A stretch of DNA of 64,000 bases, from the NCBI GenBank assembly GCA_934525675.1, contig CAKSZH010000012.1:1-64000 (forward strand), given 5' to 3'. The stretch comes from an uncultured Eubacteriales bacterium (lineage in GTDB: Bacteria; Bacillota; Clostridia; Oscillospirales; CAG-272). Position numbers and translations under genes: made by a program. Below the pieces are notes generated by a model. That model was not told the origin of the DNA and ran no database searches. It saw only the letters and a list, made by a program, of their open reading frames with translations. Positions 17,416 through 25,952 of the stretch are shown here, piece after piece (the first letter of the stretch is position 1; every line of letters starts with the position of its first letter).

Positions 17416-17574
17416 CGGTGTGCGGGGGTGCCTCGCGGCGGCGACGGTCACGCGAGAGAGGCTGTCGGGGAATTCCGTACCGGCATGATGTCCCCGATTG
17501 CCGCATAAGGTTTATTGCGCGACCTCCCGAAAGGGAATTACAATAGAGAAATTCACAAGAAAAGAGGAATGGAA

Positions 17575-19365
17575 ATGAACAAATCAATTTCTTGGAGAAA
17601 GGGGAAAAAGGGTTTCACCATTGTGGAGTTGGTTGTCGTGATCGCCGTGATCGCGATCCTTGCCGCGGTGCTGATTCCGACCTTTGTCGGGCTGATCCAG
17701 AAAGCAAACGAATCCACCGCGTTCATGGATGCGAACAACCTGGTTACCACCCTGATCCCCGAACTTCTGGATGGGGAAAATGACACCGACCTTCTGATTT
17801 TCTCTGCAAAGGGCGGCAAGATCTACGTGTATGGCTTCCGGCACGATATCCGCAGAGTACTGCCGTACTGGAATAATGGAACATTTGAACTGGCAAGCGG
17901 AACCTCTTTTGCCGATCAGGTCAGCGCAATTCTGGACGGCTTCACCCAGAACGGCTCGAATGCCGGAAACAATCAGAAGGCTTGCGTGACAAAAAGAGAT
18001 GACGTGACCGTTGACGATTGGAGAAGCCCCGACAAATTGGCGGCAATGCTGACATCGAACGGATTCAACGGTTCGACCATGGCGATCCGCGCGGATTATC
18101 GTATTCTTGACAACTTTTTCAATACGGATGATATTTCCAGCGGGGGGTGCGACCATAATTGGCAAGAGATTTCCGGTACCGATACCGCTACCTGTACGGA
18201 AGCGGGAACGGCGCAGGTCCAGTGCTCCAAGTGCAAGGAATTCGGAACGATCAATACGCCCGCAAAGGGACATGATTATGTGTATACCTCATCAGACACA
18301 ACCAGCCATACCGTGACCTGCAAGAGATGTGACCTGAATACGACCGAAGCGCATACTTTTGGCACGGATAATAAGTGCACGAAGTGCGGGTATTTTGAAC
18401 AGGCACAGAATACCCTGACCTTGACCGGAACATATGATGAAGCAAATGACGAATATGTGTTTACGATTCCGGAGGGTACAGCCGCAAATACGGTTATTAC
18501 GCTTGATTTCAGCGGTGACGCAATGAATTCTCTCAATGACAATGTGGTAACAAATCCCGGTGGTATTCTTGCTGGATTTGGCGTCCGAATCATCGATAAT
18601 TCCGGTAATAATTTTAAGATCAGCGGAGCGTACTTTGCAAATAATACATTAAAACAATACATGGATCCGGATGGAAATTATGAGTTGCCGGATGGGTACA
18701 CGCCGCAGATCACTCAGAGTACAGACTTCCGTGCGTATATGGAGAAAACGTTTGGATACGATTCAGTTGGCGCAGCCGAAGTAACTGAATACAGAAGCAA
18801 ATATAGGGCGGGTACATTGGAAGAGACTTTTACGGAATATCTGAAAGAAAAGTACAAGGTTTCGTCGCTGTCTGATCTGCCGTTCCTTGCCCTGCATGCG
18901 GTAAATGGATTTCCGCTTCCGGTATGGGAAGATTCCGGAAAAGATGGACTTGTTAACGGAAATACGACGGACCTTTCTCATGTTGAACCCGAAATTATTA
19001 AGTTGTTGGTAGATGGCTTGTATGATGATTCGGTAGTGTATTCTTTCCTTCCCAAGTACAGCGATGCAAATAAGTATGTGAGTGGCACACAGTCTCCGTC
19101 TTGGAGTTTGTATAAGAATTATGTAAGTGCTACTTGGAAAACGGATTGCGAGGCAGGTGGTTGGGATGCGCATTCTTTGATTGAGCTTATGAACGGGGAG
19201 CGTATTCCCGATGGATTGAATTTTACACAGACTACCTCGAACGGTGTAACGACTACTTCCGGAGCAATCCTTTGCTGGTGGCATGGCTATATTGCAGGGA
19301 ATGCATATCAGAATTGCACAATCCTCGGTTTGACCTCCATGCAGATCACAATGACCGCAGAATAA
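17575..19365 (+). CDS. Large pilin-like protein with CxxC-rich segment
   Basis: A 596-residue protein. It starts with a bona fide type IV prepilin N-terminus: leader MNKSISWRKGKKG, cleavage G13/F14, Glu at +5 and a hydrophobic helix. A region at about 190-275 follows with repeated Cys-x2-Cys and His-containing units (CSKC, CKRC, CTKC, with HNW and GHDY before them), like the small cysteine/histidine repeats of clostridial surface proteins. The rest is a large domain of no family I know. It is far bigger than a normal pilin of about 150 residues and is a candidate tip adhesin. The start at 17575 is favoured over an ATG at 17569 because AGAGGA is 8 nt away. Codon use in the last third is more AT-rich than in the neighbouring genes. 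Confidence 0.7.
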   Translation: MNKSISWRKGKKGFTIVELVVVIAVIAILAAVLIPTFVGLIQKANESTAFMDANNLVTTLIPELLDGENDTDLLIFSAKGGKIYVYGFRHDIRRVLPYWNNGTFELASGTSFADQVSAILDGFTQNGSNAGNNQKACVTKRDDVTVDDWRSPDKLAAMLTSNGFNGSTMAIRADYRILDNFFNTDDISSGGCDHNWQEISGTDTATCTEAGTAQVQCSKCKEFGTINTPAKGHDYVYTSSDTTSHTVTCKRCDLNTTEAHTFGTDNKCTKCGYFEQAQNTLTLTGTYDEANDEYVFTIPEGTAANTVITLDFSGDAMNSLNDNVVTNPGGILAGFGVRIIDNSGNNFKISGAYFANNTLKQYMDPDGNYELPDGYTPQITQSTDFRAYMEKTFGYDSVGAAEVTEYRSKYRAGTLEETFTEYLKEKYKVSSLSDLPFLALHAVNGFPLPVWEDSGKDGLVNGNTTDLSHVEPEIIKLLVDGLYDDSVVYSFLPKYSDANKYVSGTQSPSWSLYKNYVSATWKTDCEAGGWDAHSLIELMNGERIPDGLNFTQTTSNGVTTTSGAILCWWHGYIAGNAYQNCTILGLTSMQITMTAE

Positions 19366-19374
19366 AAGAATTTC

Positions 19375-19401
19375 AATCCCCCGCCCATGGGGCGGGGGAT
19401 T
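19375..19401 (+). promoter_or_regulatory. Strong intercistronic hairpin between the large pilin gene and pilT
   Basis: AATCCCCCGCCC / GGGCGGGGGATT pair perfectly with a 3-nt loop. No T run follows, so it is more likely an mRNA-stabilising or processing hairpin, or a partial attenuator, than a terminator. Confidence 0.6.
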
Positions 19402-19487
19402 CCCCTGTGATCTTCCAAGCGGTTTTCCCGCATATCCCACGAGAAAGGACGCTTTCACCTACCGAAAGCAAAGGACACAGATACAAG

Positions 19488-20720
19488 ATGAAAACGCAGA
19501 TCGTTTGCGCAAAATGCGGAAAACCGCTCGGGACGGCAGAGCCGGGCAACGTCGGGAACTTCTACTTTGCCGATGACGGAAGAATATTCTGTCAGTCCTG
19601 CGGACAGGCTTACGCCGCACAAAGGGCGCTGGAGGCAGAGGAAGCGTCCCGCAGACTGGCAAGCGCGGTGGTTTTGCCGGAGCGCTCCCTGTTTGATTCC
19701 CGTATCGCCTATATGGTCGCTTATGCCAAGGCAAAGGGCGCGTCTGACCTGCATCTCGACGAGGGGTGCAGTCCGTATATCCGCGTTGCCGGCGAGCTGG
19801 AACCGCTGGAAGGGGAAGCTCCCCTGCGTGCGGAGGAGCTGTGCGCGTTCCTTGAAGAAAATACCGAGATCAATCCTACCCGTTTTCTGGAATCCAACAC
19901 CGCCGCGGACTTTTCCGTTACCATGAGCGGGATCCGTCTGCGCGGAAACCTCTACAAGGATAACGGCGGCATCAATATCGCGCTCCGCTTGCTCACGTTG
20001 GTTTCAAAGGATTTCTCCGAGCTTGGCATCCCGCAGATCCTCAAGCGTCTGGCGGAACGCAGAAGCGGCCTCATCCTGATCACGGGGCCTACGGGAAGCG
20101 GAAAGACAACGACGCTCACCAGCCTGGTCGATTACATCAACCATGTCAAGAGGGAACATATCATTACGCTGGAGGACCCGATCGAATTTGTCCACCGGAA
20201 TCAGAACTGTATCATTTCTCAGCGTGAGATCGGCAGAGACGCGCGCTCCTTCAGCGACGCAATCACCGAAGCCATGCGTGAAGACCCGGACATCATTCTG
20301 GTCGGTGAAATGCGCGACCATGCCAGCATCGAAGCCGCGCTCCGTGCCGCGGAAACCGGACATCTGGTGCTGTCTACCCTGCACACCAAGGGTGCGGTCA
20401 ACTCCATCACCCGTATCGTGGACGTTTTCCCTGCGGCACAGCAGAATCAGATCCGTACCCAGCTCGGAATGTCCCTGCTCGGGGTCATTTCTCAGCAGCT
20501 CCTGCCCGGTGTCGTCAAGGGAACGCGCCATCTGGCAACGGAAGTACTTATCGCCAATGAGCCGGTTCGCGCCATGATCCGGCAAAATAAACTGCACCTG
20601 GTTGCCAGCGCAATCCAGACCTCGCTCGGCGAGGGAATGTATACCATGCGGACCTCCATGGAACGTCTGTTCCGGGAGCACAAGATCACCAAGGATACCT
20701 TTGAGGCATACCAGATCTGA
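19488..20720 (+). CDS. pilT: Type IV pilus retraction ATPase with N-terminal zinc ribbon
   Basis: A PilT-type hexameric ATPase that depolymerises pili. The 410-residue protein has Walker A GPTGSGKTT (200-208), the Asp box TLEDPIEF, Walker B DPDIILVGEMRD and the His box STLHTKGA. Unlike ordinary PilT of about 350 residues, it begins with about 60 extra residues holding CAKCG and CQSCG, a zinc ribbon, before the usual PAS-like N-terminal domain. ATG 19488 has AAAGGA 12 nt upstream. Longer in-frame starts would run into the preceding gene. It is the last pilus gene, before the second copy of the 51-bp repeat and a terminator. Confidence 0.9.
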   Translation: MKTQIVCAKCGKPLGTAEPGNVGNFYFADDGRIFCQSCGQAYAAQRALEAEEASRRLASAVVLPERSLFDSRIAYMVAYAKAKGASDLHLDEGCSPYIRVAGELEPLEGEAPLRAEELCAFLEENTEINPTRFLESNTAADFSVTMSGIRLRGNLYKDNGGINIALRLLTLVSKDFSELGIPQILKRLAERRSGLILITGPTGSGKTTTLTSLVDYINHVKREHIITLEDPIEFVHRNQNCIISQREIGRDARSFSDAITEAMREDPDIILVGEMRDHASIEAALRAAETGHLVLSTLHTKGAVNSITRIVDVFPAAQQNQIRTQLGMSLLGVISQQLLPGVVKGTRHLATEVLIANEPVRAMIRQNKLHLVASAIQTSLGEGMYTMRTSMERLFREHKITKDTFEAYQI

Positions 20721-20962
20721 TACCGCGGGGCGACTTCCGCCCGCGCCGCAGTCGCTTCGTCCGGCGAAAATCCAACGAGCCGCAGAAATCTCCACGCCGC
20801 ATCGCGGACTTCCGCCGCCCGTGACGCCCCGCCGTCGGATCCCCGCTGCGCGGGTGCCCGCCGACAGGCGGGGCTGACTGCCTCATCTTGCTATGGCACC
20901 CCCCGCGGCAGAATCGCCCTGCCTGACGGGTACAGTCATCGTGAAGCCTGTCCGGATCCGTC
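20721..20962. other. G+C-rich gene-free segment after pilT
   Basis: No credible gene. It holds the second 51-bp repeat (20825-20875) and the 15-mer shared with the C-rich block upstream of pilA (about 9192 and 20728). Together these make the two ends of the pilus region look alike. Confidence 0.5.
20825..20875 (-). repeat. 51-bp hairpin repeat, copy 2 (inverted)
   Basis: It matches the reverse complement of 13429-13479 with two substitutions. One of these (C versus G at the hairpin loop) leaves the stem intact. It has no T run, so it is not a normal terminator. Confidence 0.85.
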
Positions 20963-20997
20963 AAAAAGCCGCCGTCACTCCGACCGGCGGCTTTTTT
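20963..20997 (+). terminator. Terminator closing the pilus region
   Basis: AAAAAGCCGCCG / CGGCGGCTTTTTT stem with a 10-nt loop and a T run. The following promoter begins within two bases of the T run. Confidence 0.9.
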
Positions 20998-20998
20998 G

Positions 20999-21027
20999 TT
21001 GCAATCCACGCGAAAGTGTGGTATAAT
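20999..21027 (+). promoter_or_regulatory. Promoter of the large membrane protein gene
   Basis: TTGCAA (20999-21004), 17-bp spacer, TATAAT (21022-21027) with TGG before the -10. The leader is about 130 nt. Confidence 0.8.
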
Positions 21028-21164
21028 CGGAATAGATTGCCGGTGGCTGCCGGGGAAACGCGGAGGATACGTCCTCGCCCCCCCCTCGTTTGGCGATTTG
21101 CCGGCTTTTTCCCCGCACATCATTCCGAATAATTTCAACGTGACTCCCACGATCGGAGGCTTTT

Positions 21165-23564
21165 ATGGAGCGGATACTTCTTGTCATTGCGGTTTTCTGG
21201 AGCATTGCCGGAGTCGGCTGTGCCTTTTTTCTGACCTCCGCGCGCCGGATCTCCAACCGATATATTCCTCTTCTCGTAGCGGGCGTTTCCGCGCTTTTCC
21301 TGTTTGCTTTCGCGGGAATGGGCTTTTTTGCCGGGGTGTCCGCGCTTGCAGCCTTTTCCGGCGTATATCTGACGCTCGCCGTGACCGTGACGTTCGGCGC
21401 GGGAGTTGCTTATTTTCTTCGTACCCGTATGCCGGAGGGAATCGCGCGCGACGGCTCCATGTTCCACGTCGGCAAAAATGCGATCCGGCTTCTGACGATC
21501 CTGCTTCTCATCGAGGTTTTTGTTCCGAACAGCGCGACCTACGCGCGCGTCTTCAAGAATGCGCCGACGACCGCACTTTCCCCCGGAGAGGCAACCGTAA
21601 CCGGCGCAACCGCGTACACGGCGGAGGACGGAACGATCCGTTACCGCCTGAATCCCGGCGCCAGCCATGTGGTGCTTGAATGGGAAAACGTCCGTGTCCC
21701 GATGGGAACGATCGGCTTATTCTTTGACACCGACGTGGAAAGCGTCTCCTATTCCGTGGATTTCTCCGATGCGACAAACGCCGCGTACCGGAACGGGCTC
21801 ATCAAGGGGACCGTTTACCCGTCCGCCGCCTTCACCCGGTACCTTGTGACGGAGACCTCCGGGGAGATCGGCAAACTGCGCGTGACCCTGACTCCTGCCG
21901 GAAAAGCGTCAGACGACCGTGAGTTGACCTTCGGGGACAACGTCGTGACGCTGAACGTGCAGATCCCGTATCATTTCAGTCCGGTGCGCGTTTCGATTGT
22001 ATTTTTCCTTGCATTTCTCCTGATGCTGCTTCTCACGGGGAAACCCTTCCGCGAGGAGACCGTCCTGCATCCTGCGGCGGCGCGCGGCGCACTGATCGCA
22101 ACGCTTGCGGGACTTGGCATTTTCAGCGTGGTGCTCTGTATGTTCCGATCGTCCGGATGGTACGCGGACTGGCACATGACGACGGGAAACCAGATGACCA
22201 AGGAGCTGGTGGACGCGTTCCGCGCAGGTCAGCTTCATCTTCCGGAGGAACCGACAGAGGGACTTCTGTCGCTGGAAAACCCGTATGACTGGAGCCAGCG
22301 TTCGGCGCTCGGCGGCAGAATTCTGTGGGATCATCTGCTCTATAACGGGCACTACTATTCCTATTACGGAATTGCGCCGGTGTTCTTGTTGTTTCTCCCG
22401 TACAACCTCCTTACCGGATTTTATTTCCCGTCCCACTTTGCGGTCCTCCTCTTCGGCGTTGCCGGCATTGTGTTCCTCGGGCTTGTGTGGCACACGTTTG
22501 TAAAGAAATTCTTCCCGGAACTGCCGCTCGGAATGTACGTCGGCGGGCTGTGGATGCTGGAGGCGGTCAGCGGCGTGTTCTATTGCTACGCTGTCACCAA
22601 TTTCTATGAGATCGCGCGGTCGGCAGGGTTCTGCTTTGTCACCATGGGTGCCTATTTTCTGCTTTCCTCGAACGTGGTCGGGAAGGGAAAGATCTCCTAT
22701 GTGCGGCTTGTCCTCTCCGCGACCGCCCTGTCCCTTGCGGTGCTCAGCAGACCTACCGAAGCGGTCTGGTGCGTGGTCGCCGTCCTGTTCCTCGGATTCG
22801 GACTGTGCAAACGTCTTCGTGATCTGCGGGAGACGAAACCGGAGAAAGGGAAGCGCGTGCGCGGGGTAGTCCTGTATCTGGTCGCAGCACTGCTTCCGTA
22901 TGTTCTCATCGGCGGAGTGCAGATGCTGTACAACAAACTGCGCTTCGGCTCAGTGCTGGAATTCGGAATTCAGTATTCTCTGACCATCAACGATTTCACC
23001 CGCGCGGAATTCGGCTTCCGGAGCGCGATGATCGGCTTCTGGAATTACCTGTTCGCACCGCCGTCCTTCACGGATACCTTCCCGTTCCTCACCTCGTCCT
23101 TTACCAAGCTCGACCTGAACGGTTACTACTTCAACGCGACGCCGAACAACGCCGTGGGACTTTTGTTCCGTGCGCTCCCGGTATTCACGCTCTTTGCCGC
23201 GCCGAAAGTACTTGCGGGAATCGAAGACCGCGGGACGCGGGTCCGCACTGCCGTACTCGGTACCGCTGTCGCGGTGGCGGCGCCGACGATCATCATTCTT
23301 TCCATCTGGGAGAGCGGGTACTGCGTGCATTACGGCATGGATTTCTTCTGGGAGATGACCATTGCCGCGCTCGGACTTCTTGGACTCGTGTGGCGGCGTT
23401 GCCGCAACCGTCAGGTGCGGGAGATCCTTTACCGGGGCTTTGCCATTTCGGTGCTTCTCTCGGTACTGGTCAATTTCGCATTGTATTTCCGCTTCTTTGA
23501 TGCCAATTCCGGCGATATCGGTTACGCGCTCTTCGGGCGATTGTTTGCATTCTGGGTGTCCTGA
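21165..23564 (+). CDS. Large polytopic membrane protein, possible GT-C type glycosyltransferase
   Basis: A 799-residue protein with hydrophobic helices at about 1-25, 33-55, 60-85 and 105-125. An extracytoplasmic beta-rich insert of about 130 residues follows (about 130-265). Roughly nine more helices fill the C-terminal half. A conserved-looking loop with LYNGHYYSYYGIAPVF after the fourth or fifth helix resembles loops of dolichol/undecaprenyl-phosphate sugar-using membrane transferases, but I see no firm DxD or ExD catalytic motif in the first loop. GGAGG lies 5 nt before the ATG. It is followed on the other strand by a flippase-like gene, which would fit a cell-surface glycan role (inference). 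Confidence 0.6.
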   Translation: MERILLVIAVFWSIAGVGCAFFLTSARRISNRYIPLLVAGVSALFLFAFAGMGFFAGVSALAAFSGVYLTLAVTVTFGAGVAYFLRTRMPEGIARDGSMFHVGKNAIRLLTILLLIEVFVPNSATYARVFKNAPTTALSPGEATVTGATAYTAEDGTIRYRLNPGASHVVLEWENVRVPMGTIGLFFDTDVESVSYSVDFSDATNAAYRNGLIKGTVYPSAAFTRYLVTETSGEIGKLRVTLTPAGKASDDRELTFGDNVVTLNVQIPYHFSPVRVSIVFFLAFLLMLLLTGKPFREETVLHPAAARGALIATLAGLGIFSVVLCMFRSSGWYADWHMTTGNQMTKELVDAFRAGQLHLPEEPTEGLLSLENPYDWSQRSALGGRILWDHLLYNGHYYSYYGIAPVFLLFLPYNLLTGFYFPSHFAVLLFGVAGIVFLGLVWHTFVKKFFPELPLGMYVGGLWMLEAVSGVFYCYAVTNFYEIARSAGFCFVTMGAYFLLSSNVVGKGKISYVRLVLSATALSLAVLSRPTEAVWCVVAVLFLGFGLCKRLRDLRETKPEKGKRVRGVVLYLVAALLPYVLIGGVQMLYNKLRFGSVLEFGIQYSLTINDFTRAEFGFRSAMIGFWNYLFAPPSFTDTFPFLTSSFTKLDLNGYYFNATPNNAVGLLFRALPVFTLFAAPKVLAGIEDRGTRVRTAVLGTAVAVAAPTIIILSIWESGYCVHYGMDFFWEMTIAALGLLGLVWRRCRNRQVREILYRGFAISVLLSVLVNFALYFRFFDANSGDIGYALFGRLFAFWVS

Positions 23565-23567
23565 GAA

Positions 23568-23615
23568 AAAGTCGGCGCAACATGATCCCCGATGATGTTA
23601 CGCCGATTTCCTTTT
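23568..23615 (+). terminator. Terminator of the membrane protein gene
   Basis: Long stem with two mismatches: TCGGCG / CGCCGA and AACAT / ATGTT, plus an inner ATC / GAT, then TTTCCTTTT. Confidence 0.65.
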
Positions 23616-23651
23616 ACATTGCGTTGACCCTGTGACACTTTTTCCGTCCGC

Positions 23652-23694
23652 AAAACGGCCGCTGCGGGATCATTGGATTCCGCCGCGGTCGTTT
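23652..23694 (-). terminator. Probable terminator of the SpoVB-like gene
   Basis: Arms AACGGCCGC and GCGGTCGTT (one G-T pair) enclose a second pair GCGG / CCGC. The minus strand continues with TTTT. Confidence 0.5.
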
Positions 23695-23735
23695 GTTGTT
23701 TGCCATGAACCCGACCTGCCCGGGTTTTGCCGGAT

Positions 23736-25310
23736 CTATGCCGGAGGTTCCTTCCGGGGATGGTTCTTTCCGCCTTCGTAAAGAACCGTCCTGATCCAAT
23801 GGGTTTCCTCTCCGCTGACCGCTCCCGTCAGACGGAGCAGTGCGCAGTAGAGAAGCGCAGTGACGGCGACATGAAGCACGGCGCTCACAACTGCGTTTCC
23901 TTCTGCCGGAAGCATGGTGAAAAGAAAACGGACAACCAACGAAGCGGCAAGCACCGAGAGCGCGGGTTTCAGGAGGTTCTTTCCGAACGACGGGAAGAAC
24001 CCGCCTTTTTTCATTAACCGTGCAAGGCTTAAAGAAGTATTGAAACATTCGGAGACAAATATGGTGATGAGGTACCCGCTGATTCCGCAGCGGGGAATCA
24101 GCACCCAGACCAGAATGACCGAAATGAGCGCGTCGGCAATGTTGACATTCATACAGAAGACTTCTTCCCCCATGCCTTTGAGCAGAGCGTCAACGGCAGT
24201 ATCCACGTACATGACGGGGATCAGCGGGGCAAGAATACGGATGTAATGCGCCGCCCCGGTTCCGGGGTAAAGCAACCCGCCGATCTCCCCCGCGAAGCAG
24301 GCAAGCACGCCGGCAACGCCGACGGAAAAGAGCATACTGAACGTAAACACGCGCGAAATGATATATTCCTTATGCCGCTTTTCGCCGCGGACGCGCGCCT
24401 CCGACATTTCCGGAACGAGAAGCCCGGAAAAGCAGGAGATCAGCGCGGCGGGAAACAGGACGACGGGAAGGACCATGCTGTGAATGGTGCCGTAGGCAGC
24501 AAGCGCTTCCGCACGGGTCGCGCCAAAGCGGGTCAGCCCCGACGGGATCAGAATATGCTCCAGTGTCACGAGCCCCGAACGGATGTACGCGCTGAAGGCA
24601 ACCGGCAGGGTAATCCCCAGCAGTTTGCCCGCGATTTTTTGCCCGGGGACAGGTGCGTCAGGTGGGAAATGTTTGCGACGGTCCGGAAGGTACAGGATAA
24701 AGTTGACCAAGAATGCGCCGAGATCCGCAATCACGCCGCCGAGCACCAGAGACAGACAGGCGGCTTCCACGCCGCCGCCCGACAGGGAAAACAATAATAA
24801 ACAGGTGCCACCGATACGGAGCGCGTCGTCAAAGACCTGTGCCGCGGTGTTTTTTGTAACCCGCCTGACGGCGGTGAAATACCCGCTGAACACGGTGGAG
24901 AGCGCAAGGAGCGGAAGCGAGAAGGCGAGCAGGCGCAGCGGAGTGACGGTGCGCGCATCGGAAAGCCAGATACAGCCGATCGGTTCGGCAAAAGAAAAAA
25001 GCAGTACGGCGGTCGCAAGGCTGAACACGGTAGCAAAGAGTACACAGCGGCGCATGACCGCGCGGACAGTGCCCGGTTTGTCTTCCCCAAGCGCTTCCGA
25101 TACCATGCGGGTGGTGCCAAGGTAGATGCCGGAGGTCGCCAGCGTGAGGGCAAAGGTAAAAACGCCGGACAGAAGCGAATAAAGTCCCATCGCCTCCGCA
25201 CCGACTTTCGCGGAAATGTATACACTGAAACTGACCCCTGCCGTGCGTGTGAGAAGCGTCACGGCGGTCAGAAGAAGTGCCTGCCGGAAGATCCGCCCCG
25301 CCTGCTTCAT
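23736..25310 (-). CDS. SpoVB/MurJ-type polysaccharide flippase (MOP superfamily)
   Basis: A 524-residue protein with about 14 hydrophobic helices, beginning with QALLLTAVTLLTRTAGVSFSVY, a typical opening of stage V sporulation protein B and related lipid-linked oligosaccharide flippases. Length and helix number fit the family. In spore-formers SpoVB is needed for cortex peptidoglycan; other paralogues flip teichoic acid or capsule units. I cannot decide which, but the window contains dpaAB and a CwlD-like amidase, so sporulation is plausible. The start at 25310 follows AGGTGA. I found no consensus sigma-A promoter, which would suit a sporulation sigma factor. Confidence 0.8.
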   Translation of the reverse strand: MKQAGRIFRQALLLTAVTLLTRTAGVSFSVYISAKVGAEAMGLYSLLSGVFTFALTLATSGIYLGTTRMVSEALGEDKPGTVRAVMRRCVLFATVFSLATAVLLFSFAEPIGCIWLSDARTVTPLRLLAFSLPLLALSTVFSGYFTAVRRVTKNTAAQVFDDALRIGGTCLLLFSLSGGGVEAACLSLVLGGVIADLGAFLVNFILYLPDRRKHFPPDAPVPGQKIAGKLLGITLPVAFSAYIRSGLVTLEHILIPSGLTRFGATRAEALAAYGTIHSMVLPVVLFPAALISCFSGLLVPEMSEARVRGEKRHKEYIISRVFTFSMLFSVGVAGVLACFAGEIGGLLYPGTGAAHYIRILAPLIPVMYVDTAVDALLKGMGEEVFCMNVNIADALISVILVWVLIPRCGISGYLITIFVSECFNTSLSLARLMKKGGFFPSFGKNLLKPALSVLAASLVVRFLFTMLPAEGNAVVSAVLHVAVTALLYCALLRLTGAVSGEETHWIRTVLYEGGKNHPRKEPPA

Positions 25311-25395
25311 ACAATCACCTGTCTTTCGTTTTATTGTATGAATGTGACAAAAATAAAAGAAGCGGAATTTTCAGTGGCTTTTTTATCAATTCGAC

Positions 25396-25424
25396 TTGAC
25401 AAACGCACCTGCCTGCTATATGAT
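25396..25424 (+). promoter_or_regulatory. Promoter of the rubredoxin gene
   Basis: TTGACA (25396-25401), 17-bp spacer, TATGAT (25419-25424). The leader is about 150 nt. Confidence 0.75.
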
Positions 25425-25579
25425 ATATACGCGCTTTGGGAAAACGTCGATGAAACGGCAGGGTTTTCCCATGTATTCCGCACAGCCGGACGGCTCTGCG
25501 GTAAGAATTTGATCGGAGTCACGGCGACGTTTGCCTGTGATCCTGTTTATCTGAATCCGGATGTAAAGGAGGGAAACCG

Positions 25580-25789
25580 ATGGAAAAGTTTGTATGCGAA
25601 CTGTGCGGATATGTGTATGATTCCGCGCAGGGTGATCCGGAAAACGGAATCGCTCCCGGTACGGAATTTGATGAGTTGCCGGAAGACTGGATCTGCCCGC
25701 TTTGCGGTGCAACGAAAGAGGACTTTGAAAAAATGCCCGATGAAGGGGACGACATGGAGTCTTCTTCCGGACTGATGGATGAAAACTGA
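25580..25789 (+). CDS. Rubredoxin
   Basis: Small one-iron electron carrier of 69 residues. Cys6-x2-Cys9-Gly and Cys39-Pro-Leu-Cys42-Gly form the Fe site, with the aromatic Tyr11, Tyr13 and Trp37 around it. After the usual 52-55 residue fold there is an acidic tail of about 15 residues rich in Asp, Glu, Ser and Met. AAAGGAGG precedes the ATG. It is monocistronic with its own promoter and terminator. In anaerobes, rubredoxin commonly feeds electrons to oxygen- or peroxide-reducing proteins; the partner is not in this window. Confidence 0.97.
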   Translation: MEKFVCELCGYVYDSAQGDPENGIAPGTEFDELPEDWICPLCGATKEDFEKMPDEGDDMESSSGLMDEN

Positions 25790-25823
25790 CGGGAAGGGTA
25801 CCTGTGACCCGCTTCTGGGGAAG

Positions 25824-25869
25824 CGGCGGTGTAAAAACTCGCAGAGAGTGATTTTACACCGCCGTTTTT
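25824..25869 (+). terminator. Terminator of the rubredoxin gene
   Basis: Perfect 13-bp stem CGGCGGTGTAAAA / TTTTACACCGCCG, an inner ACTC / GAGT pair and a T run of five. Confidence 0.9.
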
Positions 25870-25870
25870 C

Positions 25871-25899
25871 TTGCATTGCAGGGGAAACTGTGGTATACT
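25871..25899 (+). promoter_or_regulatory. Promoter of polA
   Basis: TTGCAT (25871-25876), 17-bp spacer, TATACT (25894-25899), preceded by TGG as an extended -10. Confidence 0.8.
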
Positions 25900-25952
25900 G
25901 AAACTAACATGGTTCAACCAGGACGACAGGACAGAGGAAAGCGGGGAACAGT

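Noticed and set aside
15658..17451. 597-residue open frame antisense to pilB
   Set aside because: Shadow of pilB. The opposite strand has all ATPase motifs.
17515..17574. Sigma-A promoter just before the large pilin gene (TTGCGC, 18 bp, TACAAT)
   Set aside because: The -35 box is weak, the spacer deviates from the 17-bp rule here, and the predicted start site would lie very close to the ribosome site.
25338..25775. 145-residue open frame across the rubredoxin leader
   Set aside because: It crosses the rubredoxin promoter and overlaps the rubredoxin gene in another frame; no ribosome site.
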